Assembly (NCBI GenBank): GCA_003251535.1
Contig: QKFD01000049.1
Span: 1 to 45,346, forward strand
DNA: 45,346 nucleotides
Source of the DNA: Chromatiales bacterium
Lineage (GTDB): Bacteria > Pseudomonadota > Gammaproteobacteria > Thiohalomonadales > Thiohalomonadaceae
Direction of reading: 5' to 3'
The notes beneath the pieces were generated by a model. It saw nothing but the letters and a program-made list of their open reading frames with translations. It was not told where the DNA came from and ran no database searches. Shown here in pieces: positions 1 through 8,739 of this stretch. How positions within the stretch are numbered: the first letter of the stretch is position 1; the number at the start of each line of letters is the position of its first letter. The translations under genes were made by a program, and so were the position numbers.

Positions 1-3000
1 TACCTCCGGGCCTGCTACCTTGGGATTGAAGGTACAGCTGGTGGCCGGTAGCGTCACGGTGCATCCTCCTCCCCCGCCATTGACTACGACCTGACCGCTC
101 GGTGTTCCTCCTCCGGGGGGAACGACCCCCACGGCTACCGTCACAGTTAAGGGCTCTCCCACCGTGCCCTTGGTCGGCAGACTCAGCGTGGTCATGGTGG
201 CCGCCTTGGCCACCGTCACCGTCGCACTACCACGACTCCTGGCAAAGGCGCCGTCCCCAGAGTAGTTCACCCCATAGTTATGGTTTCCTGGCAAGAGCCC
301 ACTCTGTGAGCAGCTGGCTACGCCATTGCTTAATGGCAATGCCAGACAACCAGCGACATCACTGCCATCGCGCGTCACGCTCACTGTGCCAGTGGGTTGG
401 CCCTGCGCGGAGCTGACCCTGATGGCGAGCGTCACTGTCTCCCCGTAGACCGGTGCGGTGGGGGATACCGTGACCTGCGTGCTAGTGGGATAGCCATAGC
501 TGACCACAATGCCAGCACTCGCCACCTCAAATTCACTACAGACCGAGCCCCGACATGCCCGCACCCGATAGTAGTAGGTCCCTTCCGGCTGTCCGTTCAC
601 ACTGTAGCTGGTTGCCGGGCCGCTATAGCGCTGCACCGCATCGCTAAAGTCCGCACTCGTCGCCTCGTACAGCTGATAGTGGGTCGCTCCACTGACGGCA
701 CTCCAATGGAGGGTGTAACTGCCGTCATAGCTATTCGACGGCAACGTTATACTCCCTGGGGCGGCGGGGACATCCTCGGCAAAGGCCACGAGTCGGCCAC
801 TTAGATAGATATTCTCCCGCACCCAATCCCCCTGCGCGTCATACTCCCCCACATAGCGTCCCGCCTGATTGTAGATGTGGTAGCTGGTGACGCCCCCCTC
901 GACGCTCTTCACTCGATAGCTGTTGCCGTCGTATGCATGGGTAATGCCCAGGTCCAATACCTCGGTCAACTGATTGGCACCGTTGAATTGATAGTGATGC
1001 AGCGCATCGGCGGTGACGTTGCCCGCACCGTCGTAGCTGAAGGAGAGGGTGTTCCCTGCCGAGCGACTCACCGTTGAGAGCTTGTTTCCGGAGTAACTAT
1101 AGGCGTAGCGATTACCTACCACCTGGTAGCTACTCAGATCCCCATCATCGTCATAACTGGCGCTGCCGGAGCCGAAGGCCGTGGCGGAAAAACTTATCAA
1201 GCGATCGATGCTGTCATAGTTCGCACTGATGCTATAGGTGGCATCCACATGATCCGTAATCCGCGTCAGATTGCCGACTCCATCTAGGCTATAGGAGTAG
1301 TCGATGAGGTTATGGTTACTGGAGAGACCATCGATGCGCTGGCGACTATCGATGGAGGTCGAGGTGGCGATCCCATTGGCCTGCTGCATCGAGTCGAGCA
1401 ACCCGTTGTGCCAAAAGTCGGCCGAGGTGACCACCGGGGATGCCTTGGAAGGGCGACCCAGGGCATTGGGGGAATAGGTAATAGAGCGACCACTGGGATA
1501 ACTCATCGTATTGACAAAGCCTTGGCTGGAGTAGGTGTAACCCAGGCTGAAGCTATGCCCGTCAATTATCAGCTGCTCGCTCTTCAGCTTATTGCCATCA
1601 TCATAGCCATAGCTCCAGCTCGCCACGCTGGATGAGACGCTGGTCAGATTGGAGTTTTTATCGTAACCGAGACTCACACTTGGCGCGTTGGAGTAGCTGA
1701 TGGAGGTGAGTCGGTCGAGACCATCGTAGTGGTAGGAGGTGGATTGCCCCCCCACCGACTTGGAGGTCATATTGCAGTTGTTATCCCGCCCAAAGCTGGT
1801 TGTCCCCGTCTCAGGATCGGAGAGGCTGGTTAGGCACCACTTCCCATTGTAGCCATAACTACGGGTCAGGCCGTTTTGGGTCACGGAGAGCAGATGCCCA
1901 CCACTACTGCGCCCCATACTGGTGGAGTTGACTGGCGTCGAGATGGAGGTGAGATAGATATCGTTCGGATCACCGTAGGTTGCATAGCTATAGGTGGTTG
2001 TCTTGCCGCGCTCATTATTCACCGAACGCTGGGTCCCGCTGTAGCCCATGCTGATGGTAGTACCATCACCATGCTGTATCGAGGTGATTCGACCCAAGGC
2101 ATCGCGCCCGTAACTATCTCCTCGACTGCTCCCCGGATAGGAGCGGAAGGTGATGTAACCAAGGGCGTTGTAGTCGTAATCGATATCGAAGGCATCGCCC
2201 CCGCTCATGCTCACGCGGGTGACCCGACCAAAACCATCGAAGGAGCGCACCTCTCGATAGCCACTTGCCGTCACCGTTTTGCTGCTTGAACCCCAGGAGA
2301 TGGAGATATCAGCATAAATAGGTCGGTTAATGTCGGTAAGACGATTCAGGTCATCCCAACTGTAACGGTAGGTGTTGCCGTTACCATCGCGCTCTGAAGT
2401 GATATTGCCGAAGTCGTCCACACTCCGGCTGATACTGACTCCTGCCGGCTGTGACTCAGAGCGGGCCACGCCTCGATAGTAGTTGGAGAAATTGGTGGTA
2501 TTGGACTCGGGATCTGTTTGACTGGAGAGGTCACCGTTTGAGTAGTAGCTAAATCGATGGGTGGCGCCAAAACGACTCTCCGTTTTTAGATTTCCGGCGC
2601 TATCAAATGTCCGACTGATAGTGCCAAGCCCGCTGATGCTCTCATCCTCCACTGTGTGGAGGATCCACTTGGAGGTATTGATGTAGTAGCTGCGACTCGT
2701 ACTCCGACTCCTAGAACCCGATTCACTCATGGTGCGCGGATTGCCATAGGCATCGTGATTTGAATAGCTGGTGCTGTAGGTTGCCCCATCGCGGTTGATC
2801 TCCCGACGGGTCAAGATAGGCGAGCGCGTCTCGGTATCGTAGTAGGTCCGGGTGGGCCGACCATCGTAGTAGTTGGAGATCTTCTGGTAGTCCCAGGTAT
2901 AGGTCTCGCTCTGGGATGCCCCGCCTCCACTGAGGCTATGGTAGAGCAGGCGCCCCACCTTCCAGATGGTGCCGTTGGTTGCCGCACGATAGCCATAGTG

Positions 3001-4113
3001 GCGGTAGGTCTCGGAGATCCCCGGACCACTGACGGAGGTGGTGTCGTAGCTGGCCCCCGGTGTATAGCTATAGCTCCAGCTCCCCGACGTTACCCCGCGC
3101 CCGCCTCGGACCACCTGGGAGACCACGGTGGAGACCACCGGATCTGCCGGTTTAAAGGCTACATGGTCGTAGGTGTATGAGACGGTGCCGCCATAGGGGT
3201 GCGCGACAGACTTCAGCGCGAGATGGCCATCGATGCTAGAGGAGTTGTTGTAGCTATAGTTCCAACTCAGCCCCTCCGGTAGACGCACGGTGGTCAGGAA
3301 CTCCAGACCATCGGCATAACCCGCAACGTCACTGTAGTCGTAGTACCAGGTACGGCCGTGGGCAGAGATGCGATCGAGGCGGGTGCCATAGGTACCGGAG
3401 CTTTCGTAGGAGAAGGTGACGTGTCGTCCGTCGGAGCCATTCACTTCCGTTGGACGCGGATAGCCATCACCACTCGCATAGGCGATGGTGTAGTCATTGC
3501 CGTTGCGATCCTCAACCCGTGTGGCAAACCAGCTGTAGCGGGCAGCTGTGCTAGAGAGCTGGCTAACGGCATAGGCCATGGTGTAACGGGTGCCATCGGG
3601 GGCATCGATATACATCTGGTTGCCGCTGCTGTCACAGGTCGCCCGCCACCGATCTTTGGTAATAAAGTCGAAGCTATCACCCGTTGCCACATAGAGGATG
3701 TGGCGAGAGCCATCTGCTAACTCAAGGACGGGGTAGTCTCCTGTCGCGCCATCCATTGGATAGGTGCAGAGCCCCGGGCTCGTGCGCAGGATGCGACCGA
3801 AATGGAGGGTCCACCCCACGCCGACAATGGAGTCTGAGGGCCCCGAGGCGATAAATTGCGAGTCATCCGGGTTGGTGTAGCTACGCTGCACCACGATATC
3901 CAACCCACCGTTACCGGGCAGCCGGAGATCGACAAAATTGAGGCTCAGCTTGCCCGAGAAGGGATCGATATGTTCCCAGTCATAACCGGTTAACGGGGCG
4001 CGCCCTGTGTCGCCTGGCTCGGAGTAGTAGTCAGGGACCACCGCGGGATCATCGGCCCATGCGAGGGAGGAGAAGAGGACGACACAGAGTAGCAGGGTGA
4101 GTTTCTGTAGCAT
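1..4113 (-). CDS. Secreted RHS/YD-repeat protein with Fn3 and Ig-like domains, 3' end outside window
   Basis: An uninterrupted reading frame runs from an ATG at 4113 to the window edge: 1371 codons are seen and the C-terminus is missing. It opens with a signal peptide (MLQKLTLLLCVVLFSSLAWA, then DD). An N-terminal RHS-type module follows, with text such as DPFSGKLSL, DLRLPGNGG and VQRSYTNPDD. A long YD-repeat region covers roughly residues 250-1060 (for example YDGAGNV near 1025). The usual RHS end (RENIYLSGRLVA) lies near residue 1105. It is followed not by a toxin tip but by a fibronectin type III domain (about 1115-1205, ending YYYRVRACRGS) and at least two bacterial Ig-like domains (about 1208 onward). 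Base composition is lower in GC than its neighbours. A surface or secreted adhesin/RHS shell is the best reading. The missing C-terminus could carry an anchor or effector. Confidence 0.88.
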   Translation of the reverse strand, partial: MLQKLTLLLCVVLFSSLAWADDPAVVPDYYSEPGDTGRAPLTGYDWEHIDPFSGKLSLNFVDLRLPGNGGLDIVVQRSYTNPDDSQFIASGPSDSIVGVGWTLHFGRILRTSPGLCTYPMDGATGDYPVLELADGSRHILYVATGDSFDFITKDRWRATCDSSGNQMYIDAPDGTRYTMAYAVSQLSSTAARYSWFATRVEDRNGNDYTIAYASGDGYPRPTEVNGSDGRHVTFSYESSGTYGTRLDRISAHGRTWYYDYSDVAGYADGLEFLTTVRLPEGLSWNYSYNNSSSIDGHLALKSVAHPYGGTVSYTYDHVAFKPADPVVSTVVSQVVRGGRGVTSGSWSYSYTPGASYDTTSVSGPGISETYRHYGYRAATNGTIWKVGRLLYHSLSGGGASQSETYTWDYQKISNYYDGRPTRTYYDTETRSPILTRREINRDGATYSTSYSNHDAYGNPRTMSESGSRSRSTSRSYYINTSKWILHTVEDESISGLGTISRTFDSAGNLKTESRFGATHRFSYYSNGDLSSQTDPESNTTNFSNYYRGVARSESQPAGVSISRSVDDFGNITSERDGNGNTYRYSWDDLNRLTDINRPIYADISISWGSSSKTVTASGYREVRSFDGFGRVTRVSMSGGDAFDIDYDYNALGYITFRSYPGSSRGDSYGRDALGRITSIQHGDGTTISMGYSGTQRSVNNERGKTTTYSYATYGDPNDIYLTSISTPVNSTSMGRSSGGHLLSVTQNGLTRSYGYNGKWCLTSLSDPETGTTSFGRDNNCNMTSKSVGGQSTSYHYDGLDRLTSISYSNAPSVSLGYDKNSNLTSVSSSVASWSYGYDDGNKLKSEQLIIDGHSFSLGYTYSSQGFVNTMSYPSGRSITYSPNALGRPSKASPVVTSADFWHNGLLDSMQQANGIATSTSIDSRQRIDGLSSNHNLIDYSYSLDGVGNLTRITDHVDATYSISANYDSIDRLISFSATAFGSGSASYDDDGDLSSYQVVGNRYAYSYSGNKLSTVSRSAGNTLSFSYDGAGNVTADALHHYQFNGANQLTEVLDLGITHAYDGNSYRVKSVEGGVTSYHIYNQAGRYVGEYDAQGDWVRENIYLSGRLVAFAEDVPAAPGSITLPSNSYDGSYTLHWSAVSGATHYQLYEATSADFSDAVQRYSGPATSYSVNGQPEGTYYYRVRACRGSVCSEFEVASAGIVVSYGYPTSTQVTVSPTAPVYGETVTLAIRVSSAQGQPTGTVSVTRDGSDVAGCLALPLSNGVASCSQSGLLPGNHNYGVNYSGDGAFARSRGSATVTVAKAATMTTLSLPTKGTVGEPLTVTVAVGVVPPGGGTPSGQVVVNGGGGGCTVTLPATSCTFNPKVAGPEV

Positions 4114-4190
4114 TGAGGCTTCCTGTCTATATCCATGGGCCACGCTGAGTGGCCAAACTCCTATGGCGAGGAAAAAACAACACGGCAAGG

Positions 4191-4214
4191 GGTGCGCACT
4201 ATACGCTGCGCACC
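4191..4214. promoter_or_regulatory. Perfect inverted repeat over a putative -10, upstream of the RHS gene
   Basis: GGTGCGCA, an 8-base spacer, then TGCGCACC make a perfect 8-bp dyad. On the minus strand the spacer plus the first base of the second arm contain TATAGT, a good -10 hexamer for the RHS gene, whose ATG lies about 78 bases downstream. No convincing -35 is visible. A second dyad (GGCCAC, 5 bases, GTGGCC) lies at 4138-4154 between this site and the start codon. The first looks like an operator or a transcript hairpin. Function is inferred only. Confidence 0.4.
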
Positions 4215-4253
4215 TTAAGAGAGAGGAGAGTGGTGCTGGCCGGAACGAGGGCG

Positions 4254-4282
4254 AAAAAAAGCCGGCACTAGGCCGGCTTTTT
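4254..4282 (-). terminator. Rho-independent terminator of tRNA-Val
   Basis: On the minus strand, 17 bases after the encoded CCA, GCCGGC and its complement form a stem extended by A-T pairs with a 4-base loop. A run of seven T residues follows. This is the canonical intrinsic terminator shape. The flanking A and T runs mean it could also work in the opposite direction. Confidence 0.85.
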
Positions 4283-4298
4283 GTCAATCTTGCGGATT

Positions 4299-4373
4299 TG
4301 GTGGGCGATAGTGGGATCGAACCACTGACCCCTTCCGTGTGAAGGAAGTGCTCTCCCGCTGAGCTAATCGCCC
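4299..4373 (-). tRNA. tRNA-Val, anticodon CAC
   Basis: The minus strand reads as a complete 75-base cloverleaf. The acceptor stem GGGCGAT pairs with ATCGCCC. The D arm contains TTAGCTCAGCGGGAGAGC. The anticodon stem CTTCC/GGAAG closes the loop TTCACAC, whose bases 34-36 are CAC, decoding GTG. The T arm contains GGTTCGATCCC, and a 3' CCA is encoded. It closely resembles enterobacterial valine tRNAs. GTG is a favoured valine codon in this GC-rich sequence. Confidence 0.96.
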
Positions 4374-4386
4374 GAAGAAGGCGCGC

Positions 4387-4415
4387 ATATTACGTAGGGA
4401 AATGTCGGCTGTCAA
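4387..4415 (-). promoter_or_regulatory. Sigma-70 promoter of tRNA-Val
   Basis: A consensus TTGACA (4415-4410) and TAATAT (4392-4387) are separated by exactly 17 bases and followed by a GC-rich GCGCGCC discriminator, as expected for a stringently controlled stable-RNA promoter. Transcription should begin about seven bases before the mature tRNA. The -35 overlaps the last codon of the upstream arsR-type gene. Confidence 0.85.
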
Positions 4416-4759
4416 CAGCAGCCCCGCTCTGGGCGCTGCGCCATGCCGGCCAGGGCGTTAGCGTCGGCCACGAATGGCTGTTGCCCTGCCATCGCCTCAC
4501 CGGTGAGGCGCATCACCTCCGCCATCCACGCCGGTAACTCGGGGTGGATGCGGTAGAAGACCCACAGGCCCTGCCGTCGGTCGAGCACGACTCCCCCCTC
4601 CCGCAGGTGGGCCAGGTGGCGAGAGATCTTGGGTTGCGAGAGGCCAAGGGCGTGGGTCAACTCGCACACGCACAGCTCTCCCTGGCGGATCAGTAGCGTC
4701 AGCAGCCGCAGCCGGGTGGGATCAGCTAGGGCGCGAAAGAGGGTATCGGCGTTGGTCAT
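4412..4759 (-). CDS. ArsR/SmtB-family winged-helix repressor
   Basis: This 115-residue protein has the ArsR fold throughout. LADPTRLRLLTLL opens the domain. The recognition helix is ALGLSQPKISRHLAHL, and VVLDRRQGLWVFYRI forms the wing. The ELCVCEL motif around residues 28-34 is the alpha-3 metal(loid)-binding CxC typical of arsenic-type ArsR sensors, and the protein ends in a further Cys pair (RGCC). Such proteins repress their operon until a metal or metalloid binds. No arsenic transport or reductase gene is adjacent, so the regulon is unknown. Starts are possible at GTG 4762 or ATG 4759. ATG was chosen, and either is almost at the predicted transcription start, so the mRNA may be nearly leaderless. 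Confidence 0.93.
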   Translation of the reverse strand: MTNADTLFRALADPTRLRLLTLLIRQGELCVCELTHALGLSQPKISRHLAHLREGGVVLDRRQGLWVFYRIHPELPAWMAEVMRLTGEAMAGQQPFVADANALAGMAQRPERGCC

Positions 4760-4769
4760 CACGTCGGCG

Positions 4770-4799
4770 ACTATACGGAGCCTCTCTAGATGCCGTCAA
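4770..4799 (-). promoter_or_regulatory. Sigma-70 promoter of the arsR-type gene
   Basis: TTGACG (4799-4794) and TATAGT (4775-4770) are separated by 18 bases. Initiation would be expected near 4763, only a few bases before the start codon at 4759. No Shine-Dalgarno sequence can fit, so initiation is probably leaderless or nearly so. Confidence 0.65.
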
Positions 4800-4878
4800 A
4801 CCAGCCTCATCGAGAATCAACACCCGTTGGCTGGACCGTTGCAGTACCCTGGAGGTAGGCCATCGAAGAGAGACCGCA

Positions 4879-5316
4879 GTGACCTCAGCCCACCGCCAGC
4901 CAGCGCCTATCCCACCCGCGGAGCTGGCCCGGTTACGCCGCCTTGCCACCCTCCTGGATGCAGCCATCCAGCTCCCCTTCGGTTATCGCATCGGTCTGGA
5001 TGGCCTCATCGGCCTCATCCCTGGGGTAGGTGACGGTATAGGGATGGCCCTCTCTGGGATCATCATCTTCAAAGCGGCCCGCTGGGGGGTGCCAACCACC
5101 ACCCTCCTGCGCATGGTGGCCAATGTGCTACTGGATGGGGTGGTGGGTACGCTGCCGCTGGCTGGGGATCTGTTTGATTTTGTCTGGAGGGCCAATCTCC
5201 GCAATCTTGCCCTGTTGGAGTCGCACCTCGCCGCTACGGCGGGGACAACCCTCGCCCCCCAGCCGGTGGTGGTCAACGCCCCACCAAGCGGAGAAACACC
5301 TGATAGCTGGCCTTAG
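4879..5316 (+). CDS. DUF4112 membrane-associated protein
   Basis: A 145-residue protein from a GTG start with a weak GAGAG upstream. The core matches DUF4112: [42 protein letters not shown], here spread over residues 18-59, then [27 protein letters not shown] at about 83-109. The two glycine-rich hydrophobic stretches are probably membrane-embedded. No biochemical role is established for the family. It is convergent with the transglutaminase gene, and the last 44 bases of the two coding regions overlap tail to tail. It may share the short intergenic region at 4800-4878 with the divergent arsR-type gene. Confidence 0.85.
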   Translation: MTSAHRQPAPIPPAELARLRRLATLLDAAIQLPFGYRIGLDGLIGLIPGVGDGIGMALSGIIIFKAARWGVPTTTLLRMVANVLLDGVVGTLPLAGDLFDFVWRANLRNLALLESHLAATAGTTLAPQPVVVNAPPSGETPDSWP

Positions 5317-7513
5317 CCGCCTCCTGATCCGGTACCAGGGCGCCATAACGCACCTGGACAAATCGCTCGACCAGGGGCACCACCGACTCCCCTAACCGCC
5401 CCCGTAACCGCTCCAGATGCTCTTCTACCGTCTCGCCCACGGGCCGCGGCAGGCCACGCCGACCGTACCAATGCTCCAACTCCAGATAGCTGGCGAGGAC
5501 CAGACGGACCGGATCGCCGATCCGGCGCAGGCGCCAGAGGGCAAGGCGATCGGCGATGGGGTTGCGCAGGGCACGGTAGGCAAAGAGTGCGGCAACCGCC
5601 AGGGCCACCGCGACGGCGATCCACAACCCAAACTCTGTCACCACCCAGTAACCCATCATCAGCAATACCATCACCCCCTGCTTTATCGCTGCCATGGCGC
5701 TGGCCAGCAGGGTGAGGGGATCGAGCGAGCGCGGCTTCTCGGCCGCCTCCCCCTCTACGGCCTGGTTCATCGCCACCAGGTCGTTGACATACTGTTCGAT
5801 CGCCTCGGCGGTGGTCACCGGGACATCGGGATCGGGTAGCTGATAGGCCGCTGTGGGCTCAAATAACACCCAACCGGCCTCAGGGAACCACGCCTCGACC
5901 CAGGCGTGGCCGTCTAAGGTCCACACCTCGTAGTAGCCGGTGAGCGGGTTATAGCGGGTGGCAGAGAAACCGGTGACCAGGCGTGAAGGGATGCCGCGGG
6001 TACGCAGCATCACCGCCATGGCGCTGGCGAAGTATTCGCAGTGCCCGCGATGACTCTCAAACAGGAAGTGGCCTAAGGGGGTCTTACCCTGGGAGTTGAT
6101 GATGGTCTGGAAGGTGTATTGGTAGTGGCTGCGTAGGTGCTGCTCCAGCGCTATGGCGGCCGCTATCCCGCGCTGCTCACCCACCACCTCAGCCGCCAAC
6201 TCACCAACTCGCGGGTCATAGTCGGCCGGCAGTTGCAGGTAGGGTTTTGGCTGCGTCAAGGCAGCGGGATAGGCCGGCCGCCCCGCCACCTGTTGGAAGC
6301 GGGAGTAGGCGGTGTAGCGGGTGTGGGCGCCGATCTGGCGCGGCGCACGCAGGTTGCCATAGGCATCCTCCGCCAGGACATTGCCGGGAAACTCTACCCC
6401 CACTAGCTCGGCCGCCCCCACCAGGCCGTCACTGAGCGGGGCCACCACCTCAATCTGCTGTTCGATCTCCGGCTGTGCCGCCTCCTGTTTGGCGAGCCGC
6501 AACTGACCACGCTGCAACTGCCGCATCCGCTCCCGCTGATCGCTGGCGCTCCAGCGCAGGCCATCGAAGGTGTCGAATACCCGGCCCCGGAGATAGAGCG
6601 GGTGAGGCGCCTGCATATAGAGGACGATGGTGTTGACCAGGCCCGTGCTGGCCCGCGCCTGCTCAATATCTAGCTGCTCATCCAGGCCGTTGTAGGCGGG
6701 TGCTGGCTCGTCTCCCCCCTCCCCGGCCGGCTCGTTGCCAGTACGCCGACTATCCGTGGAGCGGCGGCGACCATCGGCCTCACCCTCGCCCTCCGGCAGC
6801 TCAAGATCTCGCTGCTGGCGCGCCTGCTGCTCCCACTGTTCATCCAGGTAGTCGTGGCCCCCATTGTGGAGATAGGCCCCCCAGTGCATCGCCGGCGGCC
6901 GTGGCATGAGTAGGTAGATCGCAGCGGCGATGGCGATAAACCCCAGCGATAGCGGCACCACACTGACCGGCAGGGTGCCGCGCTGGGCCGTTGAATGGGT
7001 CACCTGGGCGGCCTCGGCGCGGCACTCATCGGCAAAGGCCAGCACCAGGGTGTAGATCCCGGCCAAGACGTATAACAGGGTCTGCACCAGGAACCAGCCA
7101 CTGCGACTCTCGGCGGCGGCAAACAGCAGTACGACGAAGGAGATCCCGATGGCAAAGTGGAGATCGCGCTTGCGCCCCAGGGTGACCGCCTTGGCCGCCT
7201 GGAGCCAGAGCACCAGGGTGATGAGCCCAGGCAGCAGCCCCTGCTGCACCAGCACCATGGCGAAGGCGACCATGCCCACCACGGCCATCCCATCGGAGAG
7301 CGGTTTGGCGAAGGGGAGCGGCCGCTGGGTGTGGTGGCGCCCGACCCAAAGTGCCAAGGCGTAACAGCCCCCCCAAAACAGCACCGACACCAGACCACCG
7401 AATAGCGTATCGGTGGCCCCCCCTTGGGCCCAGGCGGCGCTGGTGATGAGCAGCCAGAGGCTGTAGTAGATGCGCGGATCACCCAGTGGGCGGTCGTGGG
7501 CCAGCTGACTCAT
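5273..7513 (-). CDS. tgpA: TgpA-like membrane transglutaminase (DUF3488 + transglutaminase core + DUF4129)
   Basis: A 746-residue inner-membrane protein. The first ~205 residues form a bundle of membrane segments (DUF3488). A charged periplasmic linker at about 222-275 precedes the transglutaminase-like core. Catalytic residues are Cys492 in [13 protein letters not shown], His536 in [11 protein letters not shown] and an acidic residue at 552 in FEPTAA. The last is Glu where Pseudomonas TgpA uses Asp, a variation known in the superfamily. Another membrane segment near 615-645 and a cytoplasmic DUF4129-like tail follow. It is third in a tightly coupled moxR-DUF58-tgpA operon. Its ATG overlaps the DUF58 stop as ATGA. 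TgpA of P. aeruginosa is essential there; the substrate is unknown. Confidence 0.93.
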   Translation of the reverse strand: MSQLAHDRPLGDPRIYYSLWLLITSAAWAQGGATDTLFGGLVSVLFWGGCYALALWVGRHHTQRPLPFAKPLSDGMAVVGMVAFAMVLVQQGLLPGLITLVLWLQAAKAVTLGRKRDLHFAIGISFVVLLFAAAESRSGWFLVQTLLYVLAGIYTLVLAFADECRAEAAQVTHSTAQRGTLPVSVVPLSLGFIAIAAAIYLLMPRPPAMHWGAYLHNGGHDYLDEQWEQQARQQRDLELPEGEGEADGRRRSTDSRRTGNEPAGEGGDEPAPAYNGLDEQLDIEQARASTGLVNTIVLYMQAPHPLYLRGRVFDTFDGLRWSASDQRERMRQLQRGQLRLAKQEAAQPEIEQQIEVVAPLSDGLVGAAELVGVEFPGNVLAEDAYGNLRAPRQIGAHTRYTAYSRFQQVAGRPAYPAALTQPKPYLQLPADYDPRVGELAAEVVGEQRGIAAAIALEQHLRSHYQYTFQTIINSQGKTPLGHFLFESHRGHCEYFASAMAVMLRTRGIPSRLVTGFSATRYNPLTGYYEVWTLDGHAWVEAWFPEAGWVLFEPTAAYQLPDPDVPVTTAEAIEQYVNDLVAMNQAVEGEAAEKPRSLDPLTLLASAMAAIKQGVMVLLMMGYWVVTEFGLWIAVAVALAVAALFAYRALRNPIADRLALWRLRRIGDPVRLVLASYLELEHWYGRRGLPRPVGETVEEHLERLRGRLGESVVPLVERFVQVRYGALVPDQEAAKASYQVFLRLVGR

Positions 7514-8739
7514 GAGGCAAACACCGCCGCCAGGTCATCCTCACGCCGCACATGCCAGGTAACACCGTCACTGACGCGCCGCCGCGCCGCGCGCCGCAGC
7601 GGGTAGTGGAAGCTATCGGAGTCGAAGCGCACCCAGAGCGGTTTGGCATGGCGGTGGCGCAGCTCCCAGAGTTCGCCGGGGTGGCCTAGATCCACCGGTG
7701 GGATATCGAATAGCAGTACCGCCCCCCCCTGCGGCAGTAGCGGCAGGGCGCGATGGACCGCCTCGGGATAGGGGGTAGCACCATCGGCGACGACCCGCGC
7801 CAGTAGCTCAAGCAGCGTCTGGTAGTGGTGCGGCCCTCGTGCCACCGGCAACAGTAGTGGTTCGGTGCCGAAACCGGCCAACCCCACCCCATGGCCCTCG
7901 TCAATGGCCCAGCGGGCGCAGGAGGCGGCGATCTTGACCGCATACTCCAGGGTGGAGTGTTTACCCTCCCCCACCTGCACCGCGCTGCGGAGATCCAGCA
8001 CGATGAGCAGATCGGTGGTGTGCAGCAGCTCATACTCCCGCACCACCAACTGGCGGTGGCGGGCAAAGGCGGGCCAGTGGATATGGCGCGGGCTATCGCC
8101 ACGCCGGTATTCGCGCACCCCAAATAGCTCCTCGGCCCCCCCCGCCACCGCCGCCGCCCGTACCCCGGCGGTGGGGGCGTGGCTGGGGCTGAGCAGCGGC
8201 AGATAGCGGATGGGGAAGGGGGTGGGATAGATCACGATCTCCGCCTCGCTCGCCGCCAACTCCCGCTCCACCCGGCGGATCCCGAGGGGATAGGCGGTGC
8301 GCAGTCGGAGCGGGCCCACTCGATGGACCCCGCGCAGGTCGGCCCGCGCCATGAGGGTGAGGGTATCGCTGCCGTGGAGCTGCACGATGAAGGCAAACGG
8401 CGCCTGCGCCTCTGGCTCGGCAAAGGGGAGCCGGTCGGCCAGCTCCAACATATAGCGGCGGCGGCGGGCGGTGAGGGTCAGTTGGAGGGGGATCTGTTCG
8501 CCCTCATGCGCCTTGGCTGGCAGGCTGCGCTGCGCCTCCACCCCGCGGAGATTGAGGCGCGGGGCGAGCCACCCCACGCCCAGGGCCGCGATGAGCAGGG
8601 CAAACATGCCGTAGAGCAGGGCGATCCCCCGATTCCAGGCGATGAATAGCACCACCACCGCCAGACCACCGAGGGCGATCCGCAGTGACAACCGGGCCAG
8701 CAGCTGCTCAAACTGCTGCTCCAGGGTCGAGCCGCTCAC
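7510..8739 (-). CDS. DUF58 protein of the MoxR/transglutaminase operon
   Basis: A 409-residue protein. Two hydrophobic helices near residues 20-58 ([14 protein letters not shown] and [16 protein letters not shown]) anchor it in the membrane. The family signature is [18 protein letters not shown] at about 212-229, followed by LVVREYE and a von Willebrand A-like region ([11 protein letters not shown]). It starts at GTG 8739, overlapping the moxR stop as GTGA, and ends overlapping the next ATG. The three-gene set recurs across bacteria, and the MoxR ATPase is thought to act on the vWA-like DUF58 partner. The exact process is unknown. Confidence 0.92.
   Translation of the reverse strand: MSGSTLEQQFEQLLARLSLRIALGGLAVVVLFIAWNRGIALLYGMFALLIAALGVGWLAPRLNLRGVEAQRSLPAKAHEGEQIPLQLTLTARRRRYMLELADRLPFAEPEAQAPFAFIVQLHGSDTLTLMARADLRGVHRVGPLRLRTAYPLGIRRVERELAASEAEIVIYPTPFPIRYLPLLSPSHAPTAGVRAAAVAGGAEELFGVREYRRGDSPRHIHWPAFARHRQLVVREYELLHTTDLLIVLDLRSAVQVGEGKHSTLEYAVKIAASCARWAIDEGHGVGLAGFGTEPLLLPVARGPHHYQTLLELLARVVADGATPYPEAVHRALPLLPQGGAVLLFDIPPVDLGHPGELWELRHRHAKPLWVRFDSDSFHYPLRRAARRRVSDGVTWHVRREDDLAAVFAS

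Noticed and set aside
102-804. Plus-strand frames within the RHS gene
   Set aside because: They are opposite-strand shadows of the continuous minus-strand RHS frame.
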